A stretch of 64,000 nt of DNA. Source: Mrakia gelida. Taxonomy: Eukaryota; Basidiomycota; Tremellomycetes; Cystofilobasidiales; Mrakiaceae. This document shows, piece after piece, positions 12,721 through 24,124 of the stretch. Under the pieces are notes generated by a model. The model made no database searches and was not told where the DNA came from. It worked only from the letters and a program-made list of their open reading frames with translations. The stretch's first letter is position 1. Each line of letters begins with the position of its first letter. The stretch is taken from the NCBI GenBank assembly GCA_024345305.1, contig BRON01000007.1, forward strand, positions 1,967,322-2,031,321, given 5' to 3'. Position numbers and translations under genes: made by a program.

Positions 12721-14435
12721 ATGGCTGGAACCTTCCCTTCTGAAGTGTGGGCGGATGTCTTGTTCTACGCTGCTGGACCTGGAGGGGAGAAGGAGGGGAT
12801 GTCCGAGAAGGAGAGAGCTCAGCTTCGGGACACTCGACTCGCCGTCATCCAGGTCTGTAGAGGTTGGAAGGTGAGCTTCTTTCCATTCTCGTCTCGGTAT
12901 AAGGGGTTGTAAGAGCGTATGGAGTCGATCAGGAGGTAGGAGACACCTGGATGGGCAAGCGATCTCGTATGGGAAGGGAAGGAAGGCGAGAAGACCGTCC
13001 TCCATCGACCCGAACTCTCGTTAGCTTCGAAGGCCACGAACGTTGGTTCCTCTTCCTCCCACAAGAGGATATTCTCATCACAGACGATGGCTGGAGGCAC
13101 TCTTACTCTATAGCTCTGCACTTCAGCTCGAATCTCTCGCTTTTTCCTATCAGAAACTGACGCGTTCCCTCCTCTCATTCGTCACCTCTCTCCCAGCGCG
13201 CGTCCCTCAAGTACCTCTACTCCTCCCCTATCCTCAACACCTCCTCCTCCCTGATCGACTTCAACTCTGCCATCCGATCCGCCGATGCTCGCTGGGACAA
13301 CCTTCGAAAATCTCCTCACTCCCTTCAAAGCAGCTCGGTTCGCACGCTCGACATCTCCCACCTCCGTCCCTCCCCTGGAACCTCCCACTTCCACGACATT
13401 CAGAACCAACCCTGGATGCTCAACTCTCTCGTCTGCAACCTCCTTCCTCTCCTCCCTTACCTCACCAAGATCGTCCTTCCCTCAGGAATCCCAGGAGGCG
13501 GAAGCTTGATCGGAGGAGGCAACTTCCTTCGCTCGTTGAAGTCGGCCGACTGCAGCGAGTCGCTCGTCGTCCTCGAGAACCTAGGGATGCTCCAGAACGG
13601 AGTCGTCGACGCGGAGGGGAAGGATCCAGTCGTCTCCCTTCTCGACGGCTTGCCCAAGTTGGAGATCCTAGGGTTGATAGGAGGAGGAGGTATGGACCTC
13701 CCCCCGTCGAACGTCACCTTCGAAACCTACCCTCAGCGACCTCTCGATCTTCCCAACCTTCACACCCTCCACCTCCGAGGTGTCCAGACAGGACTTCTCC
13801 TTCAAACCTTCATCAACTCCCTCCTCCCCTCGCTCAAACACCTCTCCCTCTCCTCCTACCACTCCACGCCCTTGGACCTCACCACTCCCCTCCTCGCGAC
13901 TCACGGTCCGTCCCTCACTTCCCTCACCTACCTCCCTCTCCCCGACTTCCCACGACCTATCCTCCCTCTTCCCCTCGAAACCCTCTCCCTCTGTCCCTCC
14001 CTCACCTTCCTCACTCTCCACATCCCACCCAACCACCCTCCTCCACCACCCGAGTTCTTCTCCTCAGACGCCGCGTCCTCGTCCTCGCTCGAGAGACTTT
14101 CCCTCCCCCGACCAGCCAAATCAACCCTCTACGAACCCCTCATTACATCTCTTCGACACATCCCAAGACTCAAGGAGGTGACGTTCCAAGGTTTCACGTA
14201 CCTGCCTGCTGGATCGCCAGTCCAGAACGGAGCAGGTCTGAACGGGACGATTCGAGCTTGGGCGGCGATGTTAGGGAGGAGGGGAGTGGCGGTGAGGGAT
14301 TCGAGAGGGAAGGGGTGTCCCGGGTTGGTGGAGGTGAAGGGGATCTGGATGGCTGAGCAGAGGAAGGGAGTGGTGAAGGGGACGAGGTTCAGGAGGAGCA
14401 GTTGGGAGGAGGAGGAGAGCGAGGGGGGAGGTTAA
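12721..14435 (+). CDS. F-box protein with leucine-rich C-terminal region
   Basis: Exons 12721-12870 and 13197-14435 sum to 1,389 nt (462 aa). The N terminus reads MAGTFPSEVWADVLFYAAG, followed by RLAVIQVCRGWK. Across the splice it continues RASLKYLYSSPIL, the usual fungal F-box order of P-x-E...IL..., a CR.W segment, then LYSS. The C-terminal part has many LxxLxxLxL stretches (PLDLPNLHTLHLRGV, LPSLKHLSLSSYHS, LETLSLCPSLTFLTL), suggesting leucine-rich repeats for substrate recognition. The 326-nt intron is unusually long for this window, but its acceptor (TCTCCCAG with AACTGACG upstream) restores phase 0 and no internal exon in the right frame was found. The likely role is an SCF substrate adaptor. 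Confidence 0.75.
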
Positions 14436-14903
14436 CGCGTCGAGGTTCGTTTTCGCTTTGTCCGTTCCTTTTTTCGTTGTACGTCTTTCTTTTGGTTTCA
14501 GTTTCCTTCACTACCCTCTCGCGTCTGTTTCTTGTAGCTTTCTTCTTGGTCTCGTCCACTACCATCTCCCTACTCTCTTGGATCTCTCATCTCCCCAAAC
14601 CCATCTAGCTCGTTGTATCTCCCGTGACCCTTTCCTTCTGTACGTTTTCTTCTCGTTTCTTCTCGTTTCTTCTCGATGTCTACGACCACTACGATACGAT
14701 TTCATTTTCATGCTCCACCTCTCTCCCCTCCTCGAGCAAGCAAAAATCTGACTCCTCCACTTGTCCTCCAGCTCTCAATCTAAATCGAAAAGAGCGCCTT
14801 CGGATCAGACCGTCCCAAATCGACGAGCTCAAATCCCCCTCCTCCCTTCGTTCCACACCAACCCACCACCCTCCCTCCCCTCCCACTCTTCTACTCCTTC
14901 GCC
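14436..14903. other. Intergenic, with a short 10-bp tandem repeat
   Basis: Pyrimidine-rich region between the F-box gene and the hydroxyacid dehydrogenase. Positions 14646-14675 hold three tandem copies of TTTCTTCTCG. The remainder probably contains the 3' UTR of one gene and the promoter of the next. Confidence 0.5.
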
Positions 14904-16802
14904 ATGCAGATTCCCATCATCGCCCCCTCCTCCTCCCTCCCCAACGTCCTCGTCGTCAACCATACCGAGTTCGCAGACACCGAACTCGCCGCTCTCTCCT
15001 CCTACGCCCACCCGATCTTCATCGAGCAGGCAGGTCGAGACGAGTTCATCCCCAAGCTGAACGAGCTCGTAAGGGCGACTCCTGGCGGGTTCAAGGCTTG
15101 CATCTTCTTCATGAGGTGGAGTGAGTGCTCTCGCTCTCCGATCTGGGTATCTGGTAGAGAATTGGGGAGGAAGAGAAACAAGAGCTGACCTGGCGGCGCT
15201 TCTCGCTCTCCTCCGTCCTTCCCTCTTTTCTCAGACGAGCCTGCTCCCTTCCCTCTCGACGAGGGTCTCGCTGATGTGCTCATCAGGGAGGGAGGATGCA
15301 AGCTCTTCGTTGCTGGAGGAGCTGGGTACGATAAGGTCCGTTTTCTTCCAACGTTCAAGCTGCAAAGACGAAAGGCGACGACAGATGTGGGCTGAAGCTG
15401 ACCTCCCTTCCTCCCTCGCCCCCTTGTTTCTCTTTACGGCTACAGGTTGACGTCGACTACCTGACGAGTGTCGGATGCCTCTACGCCAACAACCCTGTCA
15501 CAATGGGGATCAGGACAGCGGATTCGACGGCGATGATGATCCTGAGCGTTCTGAGAGGGTCGTCGATCCAAGAGAAGAACACGAGGGAGGGGAAATGGAG
15601 GGATAACGAGTTAGTCCCCGTCGTGGTCGACCTCTGACTCGTCGCAAAACTGATCAGACTGGGAATGGCTTGTCTTATCTAACAGCATCGTCGTGAAGGA
15701 CGCTCGAACCTGCACTGTGAGTCTCGCATCTCCTTGTCGAGCTCGCTCGGACGTCGCGCTCAGTTCGCTCATCCTCTTCTCGGTTTCTTCTGCATCAGCT
15801 CGGGATAATCGGGATGGGACGAATCGGAAAGTACGTCGCCAACCACATGCAGCACTTTGGGATGAAGGTCATCTACACGAAGCGATCGCGTCTGCCAGTT
15901 GAAGGTCCGTGGCGACGCCCTCCTTTCCTCTTCCCTTTCTGCCTCGTCTGACCATCGTGTTGGCTTTGATCAGAGGAGGACGGCTGCGAATACAGGACCC
16001 TGGATCAGCTCCTCGCCGAGTCGGATGTGGTTTCTCTCAACTGCCCTCTGAACGCTGAGACGAGGCACTTGATCAGTGCGAAAGTTCGTTCGCTCTCGTT
16101 TCGTCTCTCTTCTCTCATCTCTTCTTCGCACAGCCTGGCTGACTGATCTCTTCCTCTTCTCCAGGAGTTTGCCCAAATGAAGGACGGAGTCCTGATCGTC
16201 AACACCGCTCGAGGTGCAGTGATAAAGGAGGCCGATTTGGTCGACGCGTTGAACTCTGGCAAAGGTGCGACCCTCATCTCTTCACTCTCTCTTCCTCGCA
16301 TTCCCTCTCCCCTCGTTTTGATTTGAACGCTTATCATACGTCTTGTTCTCGTTTCGCAGTTCTCCGAGCAGCTCTTGACGTCTTCGGTGAGCTCGGAGCT
16401 CGACGCGTCGTTTTTTCTCGTCGCTCGCGTTTTGACCAGCTCAACTGACTCGACCCTCTCGACATCCTCAGAGTTCGAGCCTAAGATTCACCCGGGTTTA
16501 ATTGAGTCTCCCAACACTGTTCGTTATCCCCTCCGTCTTTCTCCTTGTCGATCCTCGAATTGACTCGTTCCCGCCTCCCTTCGACTTCCAGTTCCTCCTC
16601 CCTCACTGCGCCGCTCGTACGTGGGCTTCTCTGTCCTTCGTGTGCCGCCCTCTTCTCTGTCCAACTGACCCTTTTTTCCCTCCTCTGCTTCGAACGAACA
16701 GTGAACGAAACGATGCGCTACAGCGTCGAGAAGGAGATCCTCGAGAACCTTCGCGTGTTCTTGAAGACTGGACTGCCGAACACGCCTGTAAATGTTGTCT
16801 AG
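14904..16802 (+). CDS. D-isomer-specific 2-hydroxyacid dehydrogenase
   Basis: Eleven exons (14904-15120, 15235-15335, 15446-15609, 15686-15716, 15799-15904, 15974-16083, 16165-16264, 16360-16386, 16472-16518, 16592-16616, 16702-16802) sum to 1,029 nt, giving 342 aa, normal for the family. The NAD(P)-binding motif is LGIIGMGRIGKYVA, followed by NTARGAVIKEADLVDAL, then DVFEFEPKIHPGL and LLPHCAALNETMR, which carries the catalytic His region. The enzyme reversibly reduces 2-oxoacids to D-2-hydroxyacids (glyoxylate/hydroxypyruvate reductase-like); the exact substrate cannot be read from the sequence. Several exons are tiny (25, 27 and 31 nt). Most introns show a CTGAC branch site just before a polypyrimidine acceptor. 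Confidence 0.92.
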
Positions 16803-17152
16803 AAGGGTGATATCGTTCTTTATCTTGGGTTTGTTTAGATCTAGATGCGTCCTTCGCTGGCTGTGGTAGAAGAAAAGGAAGAGCGAGGAGCGGGGGAAGA
16901 GGGTCGAGGACGCGCCGTTGATCGATTCAGACTCAACTCCCTCTGACTTGGCTCTCTTTAACGAGATATGCTTTAGCGACAACACTCTGAGTCGTACTGA
17001 GCAAGCCTGACATATGGTCAGTAACCAACACGTGACCCAAAGTGGATCCCGACGAGTCCGCTCCAACTGTCGACCTCCCTGCTCTTTCTTCTCCCCCTTG
17101 CCTCGACCGCATCGATCACCCCACTGGCTCTCGTTCTCGCCCCTCCTTCTCG
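16803..17152. other. Intergenic before BTB copy 3
   Basis: About 350 bp between the dehydrogenase stop and the BTB-like reading. No F-box partner gene is present here, unlike the two other BTB copies. An ATG at 17014 is followed directly by GTCAGT, a possible donor, but no splice from it reached the BTB frame in phase. Confidence 0.5.
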
Positions 17153-18014
17153 ATGGCTCCTACCACTCCTTCCAAGTCTTCCAGCGATTAAACCAGATCA
17201 AAGGGAGAAACCTTCTCTCCTCTCTTCAAGAACGAAGATGGAAAAGCAGACCTTATCGTTCGCTCGTCGGACAAGGTCTCCTTTGCTGTCCGAAGAGCCA
17301 CCCTCGTCGCCCACTCCTCCGTCTTCGAGGACATCCTCTCCATCCCTCAACCTCCCCAAGCGGAAGGATCGTCGTCGTCGTCGTCGGAACTCCCCGTCGT
17401 CGACATCACGGAGAAGTCCAAGGCCGTCGCCTTCTTCCTTCGACACGTCATTCCTTCAAATTACCTCGTCGAGGATCTCCCTCCTTCCTTCTCGGATCAG
17501 TGGAACTTTGGAGACATTGGAGTGTTGGAGTCAGTCTTGGAGATGGCTACGAAATACGACTCACCCATGGTGTCTTACTTGACGGCCAGACATCACCTCC
17601 CTCTTCTTCTCAAAACCTTTCCCATCTACGGTTGGGCCGTCGCCGCTCGGTTTGGAAAGGTGGAGATGGCGAAAGACGCTCTTCGAGCCCTGGCTACTTC
17701 AAAGGTCACCCTCGTCGGGGCCAGAAGATGGGACAGCGAGACGAAGGCGTGGGTCTATGGGTGCCGAGATCACTGTCTCTCCGACTTGACGGTGGAGTTC
17801 ATCGATCGTCTTCCCGCTTCTGCTATTCGAAGCTTCGCCGAAGTCCATGCGAAGGTCATCGGCTCTCAAGACGGATCGTACACCTGGTCGAAGGTTGCCG
17901 ACGACTTCAAGCTATGGTCAGTCGCGTCGCGTCGCGTCTCGTCCCTCTCTCTTCGACCTTCTTCTCCTTCGACTCGTACTGACGGCCTTTCCTTTTCTGC
18001 ATCTCGCTTCCAGA
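17153..18014 (+). pseudogene. BTB/POZ-domain protein, copy 3, with early in-frame stop
   Basis: The frame from ATG 17153 (MAPTTPSKSSSD) meets TAA at 17189-17191, then continues as a clear BTB paralogue: FSPLFKNEDGKADLIVRSSDK, AHSSVFEDILSIPQP, VEMAKDALRALATSK, and a conserved end FAEVHAKVIGSQDGSYTW. No in-frame ATG lies between the TAA and the BTB core. I found no intron of plausible length that removes the stop. The last intron (17917-18013, GTCAGT...TACTGACG...TTCCAG) splits the stop codon TG/A exactly as in the other copies. Apart from the TAA, the exon sums correctly (764+1 nt). It is either a recent pseudogene or a gene whose first exon I could not find. Confidence 0.6.
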
Positions 18015-19134
18015 AAACAAGCCCTCACACACGACTGAAACTCAAGATCCCATGCACTCCCGTCTCCTTTTCATCTTCACGAACCATAACGTCGACGGTC
18101 GACTAAAACAACCCCGCCGCCTCCCTTTCGTTCGCTCGTCTTCCCTTCTCATCTCTTGTTTTCCCCACTCGTTTCTCGGACTGACAAAAACCTGTCCTCC
18201 TCCCACTTCTCACAGTCTCAAGATCCCTCCTCAGCTCGTAAATCCCACGTCCTCGTCCTCGGGACTTCGCGTCGACGCGTCGGCGATCTGTCATCTTGTT
18301 CGTCCCTCCCTCTCACTTTCTCCCTTTGAATCTCTCGAACTCGAATCGAACCTAACTAACCTCCTTCTACTTTCCCTTACCCATCTCTTCTCTCGCAGCT
18401 TTTCCTCGTCGTCGCTCATAGCGTCCCTCAGTTTCGCCCTCCCTTCTTTTCTTTCGGATTCAAACCGTTCGTCCCTCTTCGTCACTTTGTTCGCCACCGA
18501 GATCCAAAGCCTGAACGCTAACTTCTCGTCATTGCTTGGCTCTTGCTAGAAACAAGATACAAACTGGCAAATTCGAAAGGACTCTGCGTTGTCTGAACGA
18601 AGGACGCGAATCGCCGAATCGAATGACCGTTTGATCGCTCGTTCTCGTCTCGCCGAAAGCTTTATCTCCACCCCAACATCGAGAAGTCATCACTCTCCAT
18701 CCTCTCAACCCACTCCCACCCTCCCTCGGTTCTTCCACCGTCATCGTCACCCGAACTCAACCCAACAAACTCAACGCGTCTCGTCCCCTCCCACCCTCTC
18801 CCCTCCCCATCTCTTCAAGCCCAGCAGAAAACAGAATCATCAAGAGAAAGAAAGGAAAGAAAGCTCGAACGAAACTCAAACGAAACAGAAAAGAGAAATA
18901 GAAAAACGTACGGGTTCGAGTCGAGTCGAGTCAAAATAGAAACGTCGTTCATCGTTCGTCGCGAGAACACCCCACCCCCCTCTCCTCTTAGGAGCACACA
19001 CGCAGCAGCACATCTACTTCATTAAGCTAAAAGCCGAGAACGGAAGGGAACGAACGAGAGGGGATAAGGTAGAAGGGGGAGGGTTGAGGTGAGGTGAGGT
19101 GGGGTGGTGAGGAAGGGTTGGGTGCGAATGGGGT
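18015..19134. other. Convergent intergenic region, no gene supported
   Basis: About 1.1 kb between the ends of BTB copy 3 (+) and YPT1 (-). It is pyrimidine-rich at first, then AC- and GAAA-rich near 18830-18940. I see no conserved reading frame, tRNA or snRNA. Both 3' UTRs must lie here. Confidence 0.5.
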
Positions 19135-21090
19135 TTAACAGCATCCTCCTCCCGCCTGCTGAACGGACTGTCCTGGCTGAACCTTGAGGTTGGCCTTTCC
19201 TCCTGGTCCGGCGGGGATGGAGGTGGAGCCCATGCTGTGAAGGGGGAGAGGAGGGGAGGGAGGGGAGGTGTGAGCTTCGAGAGAAAGAGAAAGAGCGGCG
19301 AAGCGAGGAGGGGATGGGAGAGGAGTTGGGACGCAGACTCACCGATCCTTAATCTGCTTAGCCATGGTCAAGAACGCCTGCTCGACGTTGGTCGCCTCCT
19401 TTGCTGAGGTCTCGAGGAAGGGGATCGAGAGCGAGTCGGCGTACTCCTGGAGGAGGGCGAGGGCAGAGACGAGGAAGGAGCGTCAGTCGAGGTTTCGATG
19501 GATGATGCCTTCGGTCACGACTGCTGGAATGTGTACGAGCGAGTCCCGACGAGCGAGCTCTACGAGAACGAGGCTAAAGCGACCGATGTCGCGGCGGCTT
19601 CGTCGTTTCCCTCCCTCCCCTCGGCTCGCTCGCTTCGTCTATCCTCCCGTCCAACCAGCCTCGTCTCTCGACACAGCCATCACCTCCCATCTCCTCCGAA
19701 CGATCCTCGAGAGCGCAAGCAACAAAGACTTACCTTAGCAGCTCCGTACTCCACCACCTTCTTCGGCACGAGATCGTTCTTGTTTCCCACGAGAAGCTTG
19801 TTGACACCCTCGATGGCGTATCGGTCAATCTCCTGCAGCCACTGCTTGACGTTCGTGAAGGTGTCTGTCGATTCCGATCAAAGCGAGGGGACGACGAAGG
19901 GGTGGGTTGAGGGGAGTGGCGAGGAAGGGGAAGGGAGGGAAGATAAGGTTGAGGTCGTCGAGGAGGGTTCAGGGCGGAGTTGGTGGTGATGAGGGAAAGG
20001 GAAGAATTGACGAGCGAGGGTGAGATGTTGAAGCAGGGAGGGAAGCGGAGACCAGAGGAGGAGGGTGGTTTGGTGATCGAGAAAAGGTGAGAGCGAGCGA
20101 GGGAGGATGGACAGGGGGTTCGAGGTTCGAGATGGGGAGTGGAGGAGGAGGGCGAGAAAGTGAAGAGAAGCGAGGATTTTGTCAGCTCGAGCTTCGCTTC
20201 TTCACTGAACCCAGCTCGCCCTCCATCCCAGGAGACGAAACAAGAGAGGGAGAGGAAGGTGGGAACGCACCGTTATCGGTCACATCGTAAACGACGATGA
20301 TACCGTGAGCTCCTCGGTAGTAAGACGAGGTGATGGTTCGGAAACGCTCCTGTCCTGTAGGTGGCAAGTTCCAAAGGCACACAAGCAAGCGAAGGAGTCA
20401 GCAATCGAACCTCACAGACCCAATCCGACAACGAGGACGGCGTTCTTGCCTCGGCGGCCAGGAAGGGGAGAGGGGGGAACAACGTCGCTGTCCTCCCCTC
20501 CCTCCCTCCCTCCTTCCACCTTCAGCCCGCCGAGGCAGCGAGATGATGAAACTAACCAGCGGTATCCCACTACAACAAACCAAGCACGAACAAAGGCGAG
20601 AAGTCAGCGCCTGTCGTCTTTCTCAACGCAAGACGAGGTGAAAGCACGAGCGAGGAAGGGAAGGGAAGGAGGTCTCTCGAGAGTCTCTCGTCGTCGAACT
20701 CACAATCTGCAGCTTGACCGTCTTTCCCTCGAGCTCGATGGTACGGATCTTGAAGTCGACCTGGTGGCCAAAACAACAACGAGACGTAAACAGTCAGTAA
20801 ACACGTCTTCTGGATCTGTTGTTCGGGGAGACCTTCCAACTCGACTCGACGCTCAAGCCGGGCTTCCCGACCTCTGTCTCTCTCGTTCCTCGCTCCCTCT
20901 CCATCGCTGGACTTCGACCCTTCCCAACGTCCAAAGAGATACGAAGAGAAGCTGTACTCACTCCGATGGTAGAGATATAGGACTCAGTGTAGGTATCGTC
21001 AGCGAACCTGAGGAGCAAGCATGACTTTCCTACTCCGGAATCTCCAATCAACAGGAGCTTGAACAGGTAGTCGTATTCGGGAGTGGACAT
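19135..21090 (-). CDS. YPT1: Rab-family GTPase Ypt1 (Rab1)
   Basis: Seven exons (20962-21090, 20704-20760, 20557-20569, 20271-20354, 19734-19864, 19343-19446, 19135-19234) total 618 nt, giving 205 aa, the usual Ypt1 length. All G boxes are present: GDSGVGKS (P-loop), the switch I/effector region [24 protein letters not shown] (switch II), NKNDL (guanine specificity) and ETSAK. It ends in GGGCC, the double-cysteine geranylgeranylation signal. Rab1/Ypt1 controls ER-to-Golgi vesicle tethering and autophagy. The third exon is only 13 nt and encodes WDTA plus the first base of the next Gly. The introns are long for the gene size and carry clear GTCAGC-type branch sites on the + strand. Confidence 0.96.
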
Positions 21091-22161
21091 GTTGGAGGGG
21101 TCTATTGTCCGTACGAGTGAGGTGGTGGTGGTGGTGAGGGTGGAGGTGGGAGGGAGGATCCAGAGGGGAGAAGGGGAAGGAGAGGGGGTTGCGAGAGAGA
21201 GGAAGGAGGAGCGAGGGTCAGCTTTCGTTCGAAAGAGAGAGGAAGCGACGAGAAGGTGATGGTAGAAAGGCGGAGGCAGATGTTTGTAGAGATGAGGGTG
21301 ATGGGAGAGACGAGAGAAGGGTGGGAGATGGGAAGGAGGGGAGAACGATGGAAGGGAGGAGGGACGGTGATGATGACACCGCCACGGTCTCTCCCCTTCC
21401 TCTTCTTCTCTCTCTGGCTTCCTCTCTTCACGTTTGACTCTACTCCCTCCGAGCCATTCCGCGCATACAGGGAGATGGATGAACACTCACGAAGGAGAAA
21501 GAAGGGGGTTGGATGGGATGGAAGGTTGAGGTAAGAAGGACGAGGAGGAGCGAGCCCGGGTTCGAATGCGGATCGAGAGAGAGAAGCGACGAGAGTTCTG
21601 CGAAGACGACAGTCGCGTAAGACTTTCGTTCTTTCTAGGAGTTCAAAGAGGTCGGGAGCGTGAGGAGGGAGGAGAGGAGATCGAGGATAATTTTCCGAGA
21701 TCAGAAGAGGTGTCGAAGAGGCAGGAAAGAAGGGGACGTCATCGCGCTTCTTCGTTCGTTCGCTCGTGTTTGCTCGACGTCGTCGGTTGAAGGGAGATGG
21801 GAGACGCGTCGGGGGTGATAGTGGTGGAAGAACCCGTGCACATGCTAGCTCTCGTCTATCAGTAGATGACTCCGAGAGACCAGCCTGCAAGAGGTAGAAG
21901 GAAGGGAGAGACGAGCTCGACATCCTCTCCTCGACATCGGGTCGACTCGCCTTCGCCTCCTCCCTCTAGTCCTCCTGCTCTCCAACGATCCCTCATGCCA
22001 ACCAACCCACACCACTCCAACTCCCAGCTATCCAGACTGACCCAAGATGTTCCAAGAAGCGCAAGCAGACATCCCATCCCAACCAAACCCAAGTCTACAA
22101 CCAACCCAACTCCCCTGCTCTCCATTCTACGTCCCTCCCCCAAAAGACCGCCGATGGTGGT
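21091..22161. other. YPT1 upstream region and QCR10 3' flank
   Basis: About 1.07 kb with no supported gene. It holds the promoter and probably a 5' UTR intron of YPT1. The part near 21140-21400 is dominated by GGAGG/GAGAGG repeats on the + strand. Long frames here are compositional. Confidence 0.5.
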
Positions 22162-22951
22162 TTAGAAAGGCTTGTCGCAATCGGGAGTCTTGTCCGTGAA
22201 GTGCTCTCCGATCTGTGTGTGTAGAATCCGAGGACGATGGCGAGATGGGCGAGAGTGGGTTGGAAAGGAGAGGAGGCGAGAGAGAGGAAGGGAGGTGGTG
22301 GTGAGCGAGTCGTTTTTGTTGAGCTCGGATCGAGCAGCTCGTCGAAGCAGGAAACCAAGAACGGATTCAAGTCCAACACGAGGGGATACGCACGAAGGGG
22401 ACCTTTTGAAGAACATCTCGCTGTAAGGGGTAGAGATACGACGGGCGGAGGGGAAGGAAGGGAAAGAAGTCAGCTCGAGCGAGAGCAAAGGAAGGAGCGA
22501 GCAAGGGGGACGAGGACAGAACGAACCTTGTAGATGGGGGTAGCGGACATGAAGAGGGTGATACCGGCAACGGCGGTGACTCCCCATCCAACGAGAGCTG
22601 GAGACCACTTCATCAGCTTCCTGTGAGACGAAGAGCGAGGAGGGGGGAGGAGGGGAAGGGGTCAGCTCGGGTTTGGGTTGAGTTGGGTATCCGATTCGTT
22701 CGTCCTCCCTCCGAGATGAAATACTGCTGTGAGAAAAGGTGTGAGTATGGGAGCTTACTCAGGACTGTATAGACGATCGTGTAAAAAGGAAGGTCAGCAT
22801 CGAGCTCAAGATCGAGCAACGACTCTTTCGTCTGCCCTCCTCCGTTTCCTTCCCTTCCTTCCTTCAGCTCCTCCTCCCTCGTCCGATGGGAAACGTACGT
22901 GATGGGTCCGAGACGGATGGGGGTTTTGGAGAAGACGGCTCGACCGGACAT
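22162..22951 (-). CDS. QCR10: Cytochrome b-c1 complex subunit 10 (Qcr10-like)
   Basis: Five exons (22899-22951, 22759-22764, 22527-22620, 22394-22420, 22162-22212) total 231 nt, giving 76 aa, matching yeast Qcr10 in size. The N terminus is MSGRAVFSKTPIRLGPIT. One membrane helix follows (ALVGWGVTAVAGITLFM), then a KVPFIGEHF segment and the end FTDKTPDCDKPF, which resembles the DHTPPEDKP end of yeast Qcr10. It is a small single-span subunit of mitochondrial complex III. Exon 2 is only 6 nt (encoding parts of T-P-E); each neighbouring intron has its own GCTGACC branch site and CAG acceptor. Skipping it keeps the frame and only drops two residues, so both isoforms may exist. Confidence 0.85.
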
Positions 22952-24124
22952 TGTTGGGGGTAGAGAGAAAGAGAGAGGAGGGTAGAAGGGAGAAGGTCGT
23001 GGTTGGTGTGAGCTCGAGGGAGAGCGAATGGGAGGGAGGGCGTAGCGGAACAAAAGTGGGAAGACCTTGTGGGTGCTCGAGAGATGGTGCTGTTTTTCGA
23101 GGACGGTTTAGAACAGGCGATAGTATGAAGAGTGAGGAGATTGAGAGCTGGTTTGGCGAATTTTCTTGAGCGAAATCGATGCAGAAGGAGAGATTGAGAA
23201 GAGGGACAAGGAGGTCTTCGTCGACGCGGCGCGAGTGCCGTTTTGCTCAAAGTTTCTCTCCCCGCCCTCGCTCGCGGATGCCCTGTGATATACAAGAGCT
23301 GAGGTGCGTCAGATTGATCGGCTCCGTCTTCTTTCCTCTATCTCCGAGCCTGCGGGAGTCGAGTCGAAACGCGATCCATCGCTCATCATATCCTGTAGGT
23401 CACCCTTCCACCTTCCTTCACCCATAACATCCTTCCAGCCCAGACTCCCAAACAACAGCCGACGACCTTCGTTCTCTCCCGACCTGTCCTGTACTCGAAG
23501 CGAGACGAAGGAGGAGGGACGTCGGCGTCGGACGCGACGACATCGAATCGATCCGAAGAGGGAGGCGGATGAGTCTGTTCGGAGAAGAGCAGAGAACAGC
23601 GCGAGGAATGAGCCCGAGCCTAAGCTTCGAAGCTCAGTCTGAGGGAGACGAGAAGAGGAAGAAGCGAAGGACGAACGAGTTGGAGGTCGAAAGAACTGAA
23701 GCGAGGTTGAGGACGTGGAAACGACGAGGATAGGCTCTGAGAGGATGAACCAGCGATGATGAAACGAAGTCAGTAAGTCGCTTATAAGGGAAGGTAGCGA
23801 AAAAAAGCAAACGGACGAAGGGAGAGGAGAGAGGACGAACGAGTTGGTGGGCGCGTCGAGCGAGATCGATCGAGGGGAGAGAAGTAGGGTGATTGTTGAT
23901 ACAAGAGGATCGAGGACGTTAAGTCTGTGAAGATGAAAAGGTAGATGTGGATTATGAGCCCGCGAAGGGAGGAGAACAGAAAAGGCGAAGGAGGAGGCGA
24001 AGGAGGGACGCACGAGAGGTTACGAAGGGGAAGCATATATGGTCGACTCGGTTGTCGTTGTGATCTTGAGAGGGAAGAAAGGAGTGCATGGGGTCGTGAG
24101 GTGTGCCGATATGGAAGAAAAGTT
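22952..24124. other. Intergenic, no gene supported
   Basis: About 1.2 kb between the QCR10 start and the 3' end of BTB copy 2. A 234-codon antisense frame (23309-24013) is Ser/Arg/Pro-rich with no recognisable motif and looks compositional. The QCR10 promoter must lie at the left end. Confidence 0.45.

Noticed and set aside
17176..17196. A 21-nt intron (GT...CAG) that would remove the TAA in BTB copy 3
   Set aside because: It keeps frame, but 21 nt is far shorter than any other intron here and has no branch site.
21550..21580. GGGTTCGAAT string resembling a tRNA T-arm
   Set aside because: The flanks do not pair and no acceptor, D or anticodon arms are present.
23309..24013. 234-codon minus-strand open frame
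   Set aside because: Low-complexity Ser/Arg/Pro translation, no motif and no paralogue; open by base composition.
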